Shown here piece after piece: positions 1 to 6,494 of a stretch of DNA of 29,086 nucleotides (position 1 is its first letter; each line of letters opens with the position of its first letter). This DNA comes from Gemmatimonadota bacterium (GTDB lineage: Bacteria; ARS69), in NCBI GenBank assembly GCA_030747075.1, contig JASLLL010000030.1:1-29086 (forward strand). Direction: 5' to 3'. Under the pieces are notes generated by a model. It saw only the letters and a list, made by a program, of their open reading frames with translations, was not told the origin of the DNA and did not search any database. Both the position numbers and the translations under genes were made by a program.

Positions 1-1708
1 CGTCTGTCACCGCACTGCTCAGAAGATCCGTGCGATCCCGGTAGTGCGTGAGGCGGCCGATGGCAGAGGTCCGGACTTCTCCGTCCAGGAAGCGCCTTTC
101 CAGCGACATCTCGCCGGTCCAGGTGAGTCGCGGACGCCCCGCGAGGCGTGTGCCGGTTTCACGCAGGTTCGCATCGGTGGCGGTGGCGGAGGTTTCGGCG
201 CGAAACTCCCCGAACCACGGAAGCGGGCAGGGGTGAACCCGGAGCCAGAGTGTCCCGCCCGCAATCTCACCGGTTCCCTCGGGATCCGCCGTCACGGGGA
301 GCCGGGAGCGAAGGTCGTTGAAGTTCTGCCCCGGCCGCATCCGGTCGATGACGGTCCCGAACAGCGTGCCTCCGGCTTCCACCGGCCCGGCGTCGTACCT
401 TCCGCCCAGGCGCGCGCCGCGTGAGACCTCGGTCGCCGGATCGGCCGCGCCCGGGCCGGGAGGGCGTTCACTTCGCGACGCAATCCCGAACGCCGTCCAG
501 CGTCCCCGCGTCCATTCCGACTCCAGCCGCGCGTGGAATACACCGCGACGCCGCTCCTCCAGATCTCCGCGCACCGTCGCCGTGACACGGGCTCCGGGCG
601 ACGGCACCATGCTCCCGCGCAAGGCGGCCGCACCCGTCCAGCCGACCTGGGCGGAAGTGCTGTCCTCCGGCGTCCACTCCCGTCGCGCCGTCTCGACCCG
701 CCCCGTCCAGTCCGCCCCCGCAAGACGCGGCAGATCTCCCGTCACCGTGATCGACGGCACACGAAGCGTCCGCGTCCCGGTCCACGCCCAGGCGACCCGC
801 TCCACCTTCGCCCGGGTGAGTGCCAGTTCGACCAGCGCGCCCTTCCCTTCGCCAGCGGGCCGGAAAAGCGTGGCCACCAGGTCGGTGCGCTTCGTTCGGA
901 CCGTTGCGAGGTCGTTGTCCACCAGATCGAAGTACTCCCCGTCCCCCTCGAACTCGCGCCAGGACACGGAGGTCTCCATCCCCCCGGGAAGCGCGCGCCG
1001 GTATTCGCCGCTGAGAAACCGGTCCACTTCCTTCGTCCCGGCGAAGAAACCGTCCATGCGACGCCCCTCCGTGGACACGAAGAGCGCCCCGCTCGACCCG
1101 ACGCGACGCGCCAGCCGGAAACCGGCCCGTTCGTAACCGTCCACGCCCTCCTCACCGACGGCTCGGGAGAGGGGTTCATCCTGGACGGGAAAACTCCGCT
1201 CCGCGAGAACGGCTCCGGACGCGGCATTCGGTCCGAAGAGCGCCGCCGCTCCTCCCGGCAGGAGAAGGAGGCGGCCGACTTCGGAAAGTGCCAGTTCGTG
1301 CGTGTACGGTCCTGACATCCCGTGGTTGCGGAGGCTCCGTCCGGCAAGACGCAGATCCGACCGCCCGGAACCGGTCCCTTCGAAGCCGAAGGACTCCACC
1401 GTCGGTCCCTGCGAGAGCTGCCGGAGACGGTAGGGGGAATGCAGACGCAAGAGGTCTCCCACGGTGTGGAATCCAACGGGTGAATCGGGATCGTCCGGCG
1501 ATCCAAAAGCGATGCGGGACACATCCGCCGACCAGTCGATCCGGAAGCGCGCCAGCTTCCCGGGTAGCTCGGAGGGCGTGAACATGGGCGCGACAGCGGT
1601 CGAAGTATCCGGTGGCGCGACAGCGGTCGAAGTATCCGGCGGCGCGGGGACGGGCGCGGCCAGAACCCCTCCGGCCAGAAGAAGCGGCGCGAAGACGGCG
1701 GCTCTCAC
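1..1708 (-). CDS. TonB-dependent receptor-like outer-membrane protein (3' end cut by window)
   Basis: The frame is open from a GTG at 1708 to the window edge, giving 569 codons without a stop. The N-terminus is a short signal peptide (VFAPLLLAGGVLAAP), then a proline/threonine-rich segment with a 9-residue tandem repeat. Next comes a plug-like region (VGDLLRLHSP, then RLLLLPGGAAALFGPNAASG). Its end matches the family pattern in which the plug closes with a GP-x-S-x-LYG-x-x-A-x-GG-like stretch. The remainder is rich in alternating aromatic/polar residues and arginines, as in beta-barrel strands (for example GDGEYFDLVDNDL, LTHYRDRTDLL). The GTG overlaps the TGA of the upstream membrane gene (GTGA), so the two are probably translated together. 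Inference: an outer-membrane transporter for the ligand handled by that ECF-type component. I see no clear TonB box. The C-terminal part of the barrel lies outside the window. Confidence 0.72.
   Translation of the reverse strand, partial: MRAAVFAPLLLAGGVLAAPVPAPPDTSTAVAPPDTSTAVAPMFTPSELPGKLARFRIDWSADVSRIAFGSPDDPDSPVGFHTVGDLLRLHSPYRLRQLSQGPTVESFGFEGTGSGRSDLRLAGRSLRNHGMSGPYTHELALSEVGRLLLLPGGAAALFGPNAASGAVLAERSFPVQDEPLSRAVGEEGVDGYERAGFRLARRVGSSGALFVSTEGRRMDGFFAGTKEVDRFLSGEYRRALPGGMETSVSWREFEGDGEYFDLVDNDLATVRTKRTDLVATLFRPAGEGKGALVELALTRAKVERVAWAWTGTRTLRVPSITVTGDLPRLAGADWTGRVETARREWTPEDSTSAQVGWTGAAALRGSMVPSPGARVTATVRGDLEERRRGVFHARLESEWTRGRWTAFGIASRSERPPGPGAADPATEVSRGARLGGRYDAGPVEAGGTLFGTVIDRMRPGQNFNDLRSRLPVTADPEGTGEIAGGTLWLRVHPCPLPWFGEFRAETSATATDANLRETGTRLAGRPRLTWTGEMSLERRFLDGEVRTSAIGRLTHYRDRTDLLSSAVTD
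1587..1640. repeat. 27-bp tandem duplication in the receptor leader region
   Basis: Two adjacent 27-base copies (1587-1613 and 1614-1640) differ only in the last base, and a further 6 bases continue the pattern. Being a multiple of three, the repeat encodes APPDTSTAV twice, just after the signal peptide of the TonB-receptor-like protein on the minus strand. It probably arose by slippage in a flexible linker and could vary in copy number between strains. Confidence 0.9.
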
Positions 1709-2244
1709 GCCCCGCTCCCGAAGCGTGCGTGGAGCGCGGAGAACACGGACGGCCCCGCCACGGCGAAGATCACCGTATTCGACACAAGATGCCCCACGCT
1801 GAAGAGAAGTCCGCCAGCAAGCACGGCACCGGGGCGCGACAGGGTTCCCATGGATGCGGCCACTCCCAGGTTCGTCAGGACATCATAGATCAGCGTGAGA
1901 AGGAACCCCGCCCCTCCGGCTATGCACGCACCGAACCACCCCCCGGCCCGGACTACGAACACACCGATTCCTCCTCCCGCGGCGCCGAATACAGCCATCC
2001 CCGCCACCTGCGCGACAAACACAGGAGGCAACGGCGGACCGTAGGGATTCAAGCCCGAATAGAGGCTCATGGCGAGTCCGGAAGAGAGTGCTCCGAATCC
2101 CGGACCCAGCAGCAGTCCGCTCACGAACGCCGACAGCCCCATCAACTCCACATTGGGAACGCCGGACAGAGCAAACCCGAGCCCGGCCGTCCAGGCGGTG
2201 AAAAGAGCGGTGCGCGCGGTGGCGGCTCGCGGGAATCGGGGCAT
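1705..2244 (-). CDS. ECF-type transporter S component-like membrane protein
   Basis: A 179-residue, very hydrophobic protein with about five to six predicted membrane segments, rich in Gly/Ala/Val. The order (short N-terminal basic stretch, a helix with GLGFALSGVPNVELMGL, then GLLLGPGFGALSSGLAMSLYSGLNPYGPP) resembles S components of energy-coupling-factor vitamin/metal importers. The ATG at 2244 is preferred over longer in-frame starts because GGAG lies 5 bases upstream and a promoter ends 34 bases before it. Its stop overlaps the GTG of the TonB-receptor-like gene. No ECF ATPase or T component is in the window; shared-module ECF systems often encode these elsewhere. Substrate is not readable from sequence; cobalamin or another vitamin is a guess from the receptor pairing. 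Confidence 0.7.
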   Translation of the reverse strand: MPRFPRAATARTALFTAWTAGLGFALSGVPNVELMGLSAFVSGLLLGPGFGALSSGLAMSLYSGLNPYGPPLPPVFVAQVAGMAVFGAAGGGIGVFVVRAGGWFGACIAGGAGFLLTLIYDVLTNLGVAASMGTLSRPGAVLAGGLLFSVGHLVSNTVIFAVAGPSVFSALHARFGSGA

Positions 2245-2278
2245 GATCTCCGGCGGGAACGAGAATAGGCCGGAGCAG

Positions 2279-2307
2279 AGGTTAGCCCCCGATCCGCGCA
2301 GCGTCAA
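2279..2307 (-). promoter_or_regulatory. Sigma70-like promoter for the S component/receptor pair
   Basis: On the minus strand, TTGACG (2302-2307), a 17-base spacer and TAACCT (2279-2284) lie 34 bases before the ATG at 2244. The same -35 and spacing recur upstream of hutU, which supports it as a genuine housekeeping promoter. It separates this pair from the upstream TPR gene. Confidence 0.7.
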
Positions 2308-2320
2308 CGCGGAGGGAGCG

Positions 2321-3592
2321 CTACTCCGGATTCCCGACGAGTCTCGACAGGCGGGCCCGGGCGTCGCGGAAGCCGGGATCCGTTTCCAGAATCCGCTGGA
2401 ACTGGGCGATGGCCTCACTCTCCCGCTCCGTGACTCCGTAGGCGATCCCCAGATTGTAGAGGACGCCGAGGCGGTCGCGTTCGTCGTGTCCGGGGAACTC
2501 CAGCCCCTTCTCGAACTCGCGAATCGCCACCGTCATCTTCCCGGTCCGGAGGAAGCAGGTGCCGAGCATCTCCTGACTTGCCAGCGCGAAAGGCACGCCG
2601 CGCGCGGACAGCTCGAACTCGGAGACGGCTTCATCGAACAGTTCCATCTCCAGATAGGTCATTCCGAGATCGTAGTGCGACTGGTAGTCATCCATGTCGA
2701 GGATGTCGAGGGTGGCGTCGCGGAAATCGGCCACAATGGACGCGACCTCCCCGTCTTCGCCGATGATCTGCACCTCGTCGCCGGTGATCGTCCCCCGTTC
2801 CTGCCGGACGGCGGGCGAATCGGGAGGTGCCGCGAGCGTCTCCGGCTCCGCCGCATCATCCGAAAGCGGGGGCGGCGGTGGGAGCTCCGGGTGTTCCCCG
2901 GCGTGGAATGCCGCCCACGGCTCCGGGGTGTCGGCATCCAGCGGACGCGGCGCCAGAGGGTCGGCGACAGGGAGCGTACGGCGTGACGCATCCCCGCCGT
3001 CAGCCTCGGCTTTCGCGGCAAGCGCCTCCGCCTCCTTCGCGAGATCGGCCCGGCCCCGGGCGGTCTGCGCGAACGCGGCCTTCCGGAAGCAGGCGGCCGC
3101 TTCCGCGAAGTGATCCACGCGCAGGTTCACCCCGGCATGCGCAAGATGGAACTCCGGGAACGCCTCCAGATGCGTGGCGGCCTCGTCGAAACGCTCCAGC
3201 ACTTCGTGGAAGCGTCCGGCTTCGTCCTGAAGCCGGGCATACTCGTTCAGTGAGTTCACGCAGTCCATCTCAAGCCCCTGTCGCGCCAGAAGGACCCCGA
3301 GAACCGCATGGGCTTCCACGCAATGCGCGTCCAGGCGAAGAACCTTGCGTACGACAGCCACGGCGTTGTGAAACAGGCCCTCCTCCGCATACGCATCCGC
3401 AGCCCGAAGATAGCTCGCAAGGCCTGTTGCGGATTCGCCTTGCTTGAACTGAAGGTCCCCGATCAGGTTCAGCATCGCCGGGTTCAAAGTCCGCGACGAT
3501 TCCAGAAGACGGGAGCACTCGGCCACCGCTTCGTCGTACCGGCCCTTCCGCACGAGTTCGGAAGCGCGACGCTTGATCTCAGCTTCGGTCAT
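2321..3592 (-). CDS. Tetratricopeptide-repeat (TPR) protein
   Basis: A 423-residue soluble protein with no signal peptide. TPR-like helical pairs fill residues about 1-215 (for example GRYDEAVAECSRLLESS, LFHNAVAVVRKVLRLDAHCVEAHAVLG). A proline/acid-rich linker follows at about 215-280, and then more TPRs to the C-terminus (LGMTYLEMELFDEAVSEFELS; LGIAYGVTERESEAIAQFQRIL). The ATG at 3592 is supported by GGAGG eight bases upstream. TPR arrays bind other proteins, so this is probably a scaffold or assembly factor; the partner is unknown. It stands first on the minus strand, 76 bases before the S-component gene, which has its own promoter. The two-lobed TPR layout with a disordered linker is reminiscent of secretion or motility scaffolds, but nothing nearby confirms this. 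Confidence 0.8.
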   Translation of the reverse strand: MTEAEIKRRASELVRKGRYDEAVAECSRLLESSRTLNPAMLNLIGDLQFKQGESATGLASYLRAADAYAEEGLFHNAVAVVRKVLRLDAHCVEAHAVLGVLLARQGLEMDCVNSLNEYARLQDEAGRFHEVLERFDEAATHLEAFPEFHLAHAGVNLRVDHFAEAAACFRKAAFAQTARGRADLAKEAEALAAKAEADGGDASRRTLPVADPLAPRPLDADTPEPWAAFHAGEHPELPPPPPLSDDAAEPETLAAPPDSPAVRQERGTITGDEVQIIGEDGEVASIVADFRDATLDILDMDDYQSHYDLGMTYLEMELFDEAVSEFELSARGVPFALASQEMLGTCFLRTGKMTVAIREFEKGLEFPGHDERDRLGVLYNLGIAYGVTERESEAIAQFQRILETDPGFRDARARLSRLVGNPE

Positions 3593-3743
3593 CTGGAGTG
3601 CCTCCCCGGGAGAGTCCCGCTCCTCCCTGCATCGGCCCCGGTGTCGGGGTGCTTGAGACGCTTGACGCGAAGCACCGGCTTCGCAGACGCTCCCCGTGCC
3701 CGGCCTTCACTCCCACCAAGAGGCACACGCCCGCCATGTTGAA
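3593..3743. promoter_or_regulatory. Divergent intergenic region with two hairpin-forming inverted repeats
   Basis: This region separates the divergent TPR and SCO genes. It holds a perfect 7-base inverted repeat with a 4-base loop at 3667-3684 (GCGAAGC, ACCG, GCTTCGC) and a 5-base one at 3636-3649 (CCCCG, GTGT, CGGGG). A TTGACG at 3662-3667 touches the larger repeat and could be a -35 element. However, the whole 151-base region has no TA dinucleotide, so no TANNNT -10 box can be assigned on either strand. The repeats could be an operator or an RNA structure; direction and regulator are unknown. Confidence 0.4.
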
Positions 3744-4388
3744 GTGAACTCCGCCCCCCGCAAGTCCCCCCTCTCGCGTCTTGCCATCGGTGTGGCGGTC
3801 GTGGCCGTGGTGGCATGGGCCGTCTGGAGAGCGGGCGGGTTTGGAGGCGCGCCACCCCGGGGGGAGCTGGCAATCCTCGCGGAGGTGCCGCCTTTTGAAC
3901 TGGTGAACCAGTCGGGCGATGCGTTCGGCTCGAAACAGCTCGCCGGAAGCGTCTGGATTGCGAACTTCATCTTCACGCGGTGCCCGACCGTCTGCCCCGA
4001 GCTGTCCCGGAGGATGGCGGATCTCCGCGACCGGCTTCGCGACAACCCGGGCGTCCACCTCGTGTCCTTCAGCGTGGACCCCGAGTACGACTCGCCCGAA
4101 GTCCTGGCGAAGTACGCCGCGGAATATGCCGCCGACGCGAACCGGTGGTCCTTCCTGACCGGGTCGTGGGAGTCCATGCGGGAGGCGGTGGAGACCGGAC
4201 TCCTGACGAGCACGGGAACCGACGGTGGGGAGATCGATGTGAACAGCGTCCTGCACGGAACGCGTTTCGTGCTGGTCGACTCCCGGCTACGAATCCGCGA
4301 CTACTGCGACGTGTCCGAACCGGACGCGTTCGAAGGGCTGATCGCCGATGCGCGACAGCTCTCAGCGATCCTGCCTCCCACTCGCTAG
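3744..4388 (+). CDS. SCO1/SenC-family copper chaperone for cytochrome oxidase
   Basis: A 214-residue, membrane-anchored thioredoxin-fold protein. An N-terminal hydrophobic segment (AIGVAVVAVVAWAV) is followed by the SCO core PPFELVNQSG, the copper-binding pair C80-P-T-V-C84 within FTRCPTVCPEL, SFSVDPEYDSPE, and the distal histidine in VLHGTRFVLVD. These are the Cu ligands of the family, which delivers copper to the CuA site of oxidase subunit II in the periplasm. It lies just upstream of the oxidase cluster, followed 22 bases later by a DUF420 gene. The start is uncertain. GTG at 3744 gives a sensible N-terminus but lacks a good ribosome site; a GTG at 3696 would add 16 poorly family-like residues. 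The GTG at 3744 overlaps the stop of a four-codon ATG reading frame at 3736, which may be chance. Confidence 0.88.
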   Translation: MNSAPRKSPLSRLAIGVAVVAVVAWAVWRAGGFGGAPPRGELAILAEVPPFELVNQSGDAFGSKQLAGSVWIANFIFTRCPTVCPELSRRMADLRDRLRDNPGVHLVSFSVDPEYDSPEVLAKYAAEYAADANRWSFLTGSWESMREAVETGLLTSTGTDGGEIDVNSVLHGTRFVLVDSRLRIRDYCDVSEPDAFEGLIADARQLSAILPPTR

Positions 4389-4410
4389 GAGCATCCGAAG
4401 GAGACCCGTC

Positions 4411-4863
4411 ATGGACCTGTCGTTTCTGGCTCCCTTGAACGCTGCGATCAATGCGCTCGCCGCGGTTTTTCTCGTGCTGGGAAGGCGGCGAATCTCACAA
4501 GGCCGCATGGACGCGCACCGGAGCGCCATGCTCACGGCCTTCTCGCTGTCGGTGCTGTTTCTGGCGCTCTATGTCGCGAGGAAAGCAAGCGCGGGATTTG
4601 AGTCGCTTCATTTTCACGCCGGGGGCGCGGCGAGGATCGCGTATCTGGCACTTCTCGGCGCACACCTGATCCTCGCACCGGTGGTTCCCGTCATGGCGAT
4701 CCTCCTCATCGTGTGGGCAGTGCGCGGGCGACTTGACCTCCACCGCCGACTCGCGCGGATCGCATGGCCGATCTGGATGTTTGTCTCTGTCTCGGGAATC
4801 GTGATCTACCTGCTCGTCTATCCTCTGAATCCGGTTCCCGGACCGCCCCCCATTCCCGAGTAA
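4411..4863 (+). CDS. DUF420 membrane protein (CtaM/YozB-like oxidase maturation factor)
   Basis: A 150-residue protein with four predicted membrane helices and the histidines typical of DUF420: MDAHRSAML, SLHFHAGG, GAHLILAP and DLHRRLARI. Members of this family (YozB in Bacillus, CtaM in Staphylococcus) are encoded beside aa3-type oxidases and are linked to oxidase maturation. Its place between SCO and the cox genes fits that role. The ATG at 4411 is chosen over an upstream in-frame start because AAGGAG lies about 8 bases before it and the protein then begins with the first helix (FLAPLNAAINALAAVF). The exact biochemical step is unknown. Confidence 0.85.
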   Translation: MDLSFLAPLNAAINALAAVFLVLGRRRISQGRMDAHRSAMLTAFSLSVLFLALYVARKASAGFESLHFHAGGAARIAYLALLGAHLILAPVVPVMAILLIVWAVRGRLDLHRRLARIAWPIWMFVSVSGIVIYLLVYPLNPVPGPPPIPE

Positions 4864-4877
4864 CAGGTCCTTTACTC
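4858..4877 (+). terminator. Weak hairpin at the end of the DUF420 gene
   Basis: GAGTAA and TTACTC form a 6-base stem around an 8-base loop. The hairpin overlaps the stop codon and is followed by a T-rich stretch (TCTTGTTGTCT). It is short, so termination would be partial at best, but it sits just before a candidate promoter for the oxidase operon. Confidence 0.3.
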
Positions 4878-4903
4878 TCTTGTTGTCTGGACCTTCTTTC
4901 CAC

Positions 4904-4934
4904 TTGACGGGTCCCCCTCCCGATTGGCTACCCT
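4904..4934 (+). promoter_or_regulatory. Candidate promoter for the cytochrome c/cox operon
   Basis: TTGACG (4904-4909) and TACCCT (4929-4934) are separated by 19 bases, longer than the 17 bases seen at the other promoters here. It lies 79 bases before the ATG of the diheme cytochrome. If active, it would drive the run of genes from 5014 to 9975, all in one direction with small gaps or overlaps. Confidence 0.45.
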
Positions 4935-5013
4935 CCGCTCCGTCTTGTGATCCCCCGGCAGACGCCACCTGGAGCGGGGATTTGAGAAAACACACGCTTT
5001 GAGCGGAGAGAGC

Positions 5014-5655
5014 ATGCCGGGAAGTCGAATCTGTTACATTGCACTTGCTTGCTGTCTCACGCTGGCCGCCCCGACACCCTCGTCCGCGTCCGATGCTGAG
5101 AGGGGCGCTGCCCTCTTCCCGTTCTGCACCACCTGCCACGGAGCGGATGGCGGGGGTAATCGCGACTACGCCGCGCCTTCCATCGCCGGCCTTTCCGCCT
5201 GGTATGTGGAAGCGCAACTGACGAAGTTCCGCAACGGGCAACGCGGGCTCCATCCGGATGATGCGAACGGACTTCGGATGTATCCCATGTCGCTCCATCT
5301 GAAAACCGACGAGGAGGTCCGAGCGGTTGCGGAGTACATTGCGTCGCTTCCGCCTGCCGCTCCCGCCCCCGAACTTGAAGGAGGAGACGCCGCGGCGGGC
5401 GCCGCCTGGTACGCCACCTGCACCGCCTGTCACGGACAGGACGCGCAGGGGATGGAGCTCCTGAAGGGCGCCCCTCTCAGCCTGTCGAGCGACTGGTATC
5501 TCCTGAGCAGTCTGCGGAAGTTCCGTGAGGGCGTTCGCGGCGCGGCGGCGGGAGACTCCTCCGGAGCGGTGATGCGTCCGATGGCGCAGATTCTCCCCGA
5601 TGAGCAGGCCATGAAGGATGTCATCGCTCACATCATGTCACTCCGCGAGGAGTAG
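5014..5655 (+). CDS. Diheme class I cytochrome c (cytochrome c4-like)
   Basis: A 213-residue exported protein. The signal peptide (RICYIALACCLTLAAPTPSSA) is followed by two homologous cytochrome c domains: C38-T-T-C-H with a distal methionine in MYPMSLHL, and C136-T-A-C-H with the distal methionine in MRPMAQIL. This two-domain layout matches cytochrome c4, a periplasmic electron carrier to terminal oxidases. The CoxB encoded downstream has no fused heme c domain, so this protein is a natural direct donor to it. The ATG at 5014 is preferred over a TTG at 4999 because GGAGAG lies directly upstream and the signal peptide is complete. It is the first gene of the cox run, after the 4904-4934 promoter. 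Confidence 0.9.
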   Translation: MPGSRICYIALACCLTLAAPTPSSASDAERGAALFPFCTTCHGADGGGNRDYAAPSIAGLSAWYVEAQLTKFRNGQRGLHPDDANGLRMYPMSLHLKTDEEVRAVAEYIASLPPAAPAPELEGGDAAAGAAWYATCTACHGQDAQGMELLKGAPLSLSSDWYLLSSLRKFREGVRGAAAGDSSGAVMRPMAQILPDEQAMKDVIAHIMSLREE

Positions 5656-5669
5656 GACGGAGATCCCGG

Positions 5670-5774
5670 ATGGCCCCTGCACCCGACGCGGAGAAACTCG
5701 CGCGACGCATCTTCTTCTTCACGGCAGGCGGCCTTGTGGCCTTCGTCGCGGCCGTGATCCTGTTCGTTCTCTAG
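5670..5774 (+). CDS. 34-residue single-helix membrane peptide in the cox operon
   Basis: A short frame, ATG at 5670 to TAG at 5774, lies in the gap between the diheme cytochrome and coxB. GGAG lies about six bases before the start. The peptide has a charged N-terminus (APDAEKLARR) followed by one membrane helix (IFFFTAGGLVAFVAAVILFVL) ending at the C-terminus. It starts 15 bases after the cytochrome gene and ends 11 bases before coxB, so the tight operon spacing supports translation. Many heme-copper oxidases and bc complexes have such single-helix accessory subunits; I do not recognise this one. Inference: a small oxidase subunit or assembly factor. Confidence 0.65.
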   Translation: MAPAPDAEKLARRIFFFTAGGLVAFVAAVILFVL

Positions 5775-5784
5775 AGGGAAAGCC

Positions 5785-6492
5785 ATGATCGAGCATCTCA
5801 TCCCGGCTGCGTCCACTTATGCCACCGACATCGACGGCCTGATCACGCTGATCGCCGTACTCGTCGGGTTCTGGTTCATTGCGGCGGAGGTTGTGTTCTT
5901 CTGGCTGCTCTTCCGGTTCCGAAAGAAGGAGGGGCGCGGCGGACAGTACATCACCGGAGAAGAGAAGAGACAGAAGCGGTGGATCACCATTCCTCACCTT
6001 CTGGTGCTCGTCTGCGACATCTTCATTATCGTGGGCGCGGTGCGTGTCTGGTATGTGGTGAAGCAGGACTTCCCCGAGGCTCAGGAGACCGTGCGGATCA
6101 CCGCACAGCAGTGGGCCTGGACCTTCGAACACCCCGGTCCGGACGGCGTCCTCGATACGGCGGACGACATCACAACGATGAACGAGCTGCATCTCCAGAA
6201 GGACCGCACCTACCACTTTGAACTCGCCGCGAAGGATGTGGTGCATTCGTTCTCGGTGCCCGCCTTCCGCCTCAAGCAGGACGCGGTTCCCGGGCGAATC
6301 ATCAAGGGCTGGTTCCAGCCGACGCTCACGGGCGACTTCGGCATTCAGTGCGCGGAAATCTGCGGCGTGGGACATGCGCTGATGGGCGCGCGCCTCTTCG
6401 TGGAGAATCCGGCCGAGCACGCCGCCTGGATGAACCCGCATTCCACACTTACGCTGGCGGCCGCCGATCCGGCCCCGGCCTTGGAGGAGTAG
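5785..6492 (+). CDS. coxB: Cytochrome c oxidase subunit II (CuA subunit)
   Basis: A 235-residue protein with two N-terminal membrane helices (about residues 18-43 and 68-90) and a periplasmic cupredoxin domain. The CuA ligands are all present: H154 (VVHSF), C189, E191, C193, H197 and M200 in CAEICGVGHALM. It accepts electrons from cytochrome c and passes them to heme a in CoxA. There is no CXXCH, so unlike classical caa3 subunit II it has no fused cytochrome c domain; the diheme cytochrome upstream may substitute. Residues 118-129 (GPDGVLDTADDI) form an acidic insertion after the aromatic electron-entry region (QQWAWTF). It is followed two bases later by coxA. Confidence 0.96.
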   Translation: MIEHLIPAASTYATDIDGLITLIAVLVGFWFIAAEVVFFWLLFRFRKKEGRGGQYITGEEKRQKRWITIPHLLVLVCDIFIIVGAVRVWYVVKQDFPEAQETVRITAQQWAWTFEHPGPDGVLDTADDITTMNELHLQKDRTYHFELAAKDVVHSFSVPAFRLKQDAVPGRIIKGWFQPTLTGDFGIQCAEICGVGHALMGARLFVENPAEHAAWMNPHSTLTLAAADPAPALEE

Positions 6493-6494
6493 CC

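Noticed and set aside
742-1524. Open minus-strand frame of about 260 codons
   Set aside because: It is arginine/serine-rich and overlaps the receptor-like gene in another frame. The receptor frame has a signal peptide, plug features and translational coupling, so this is a shadow.
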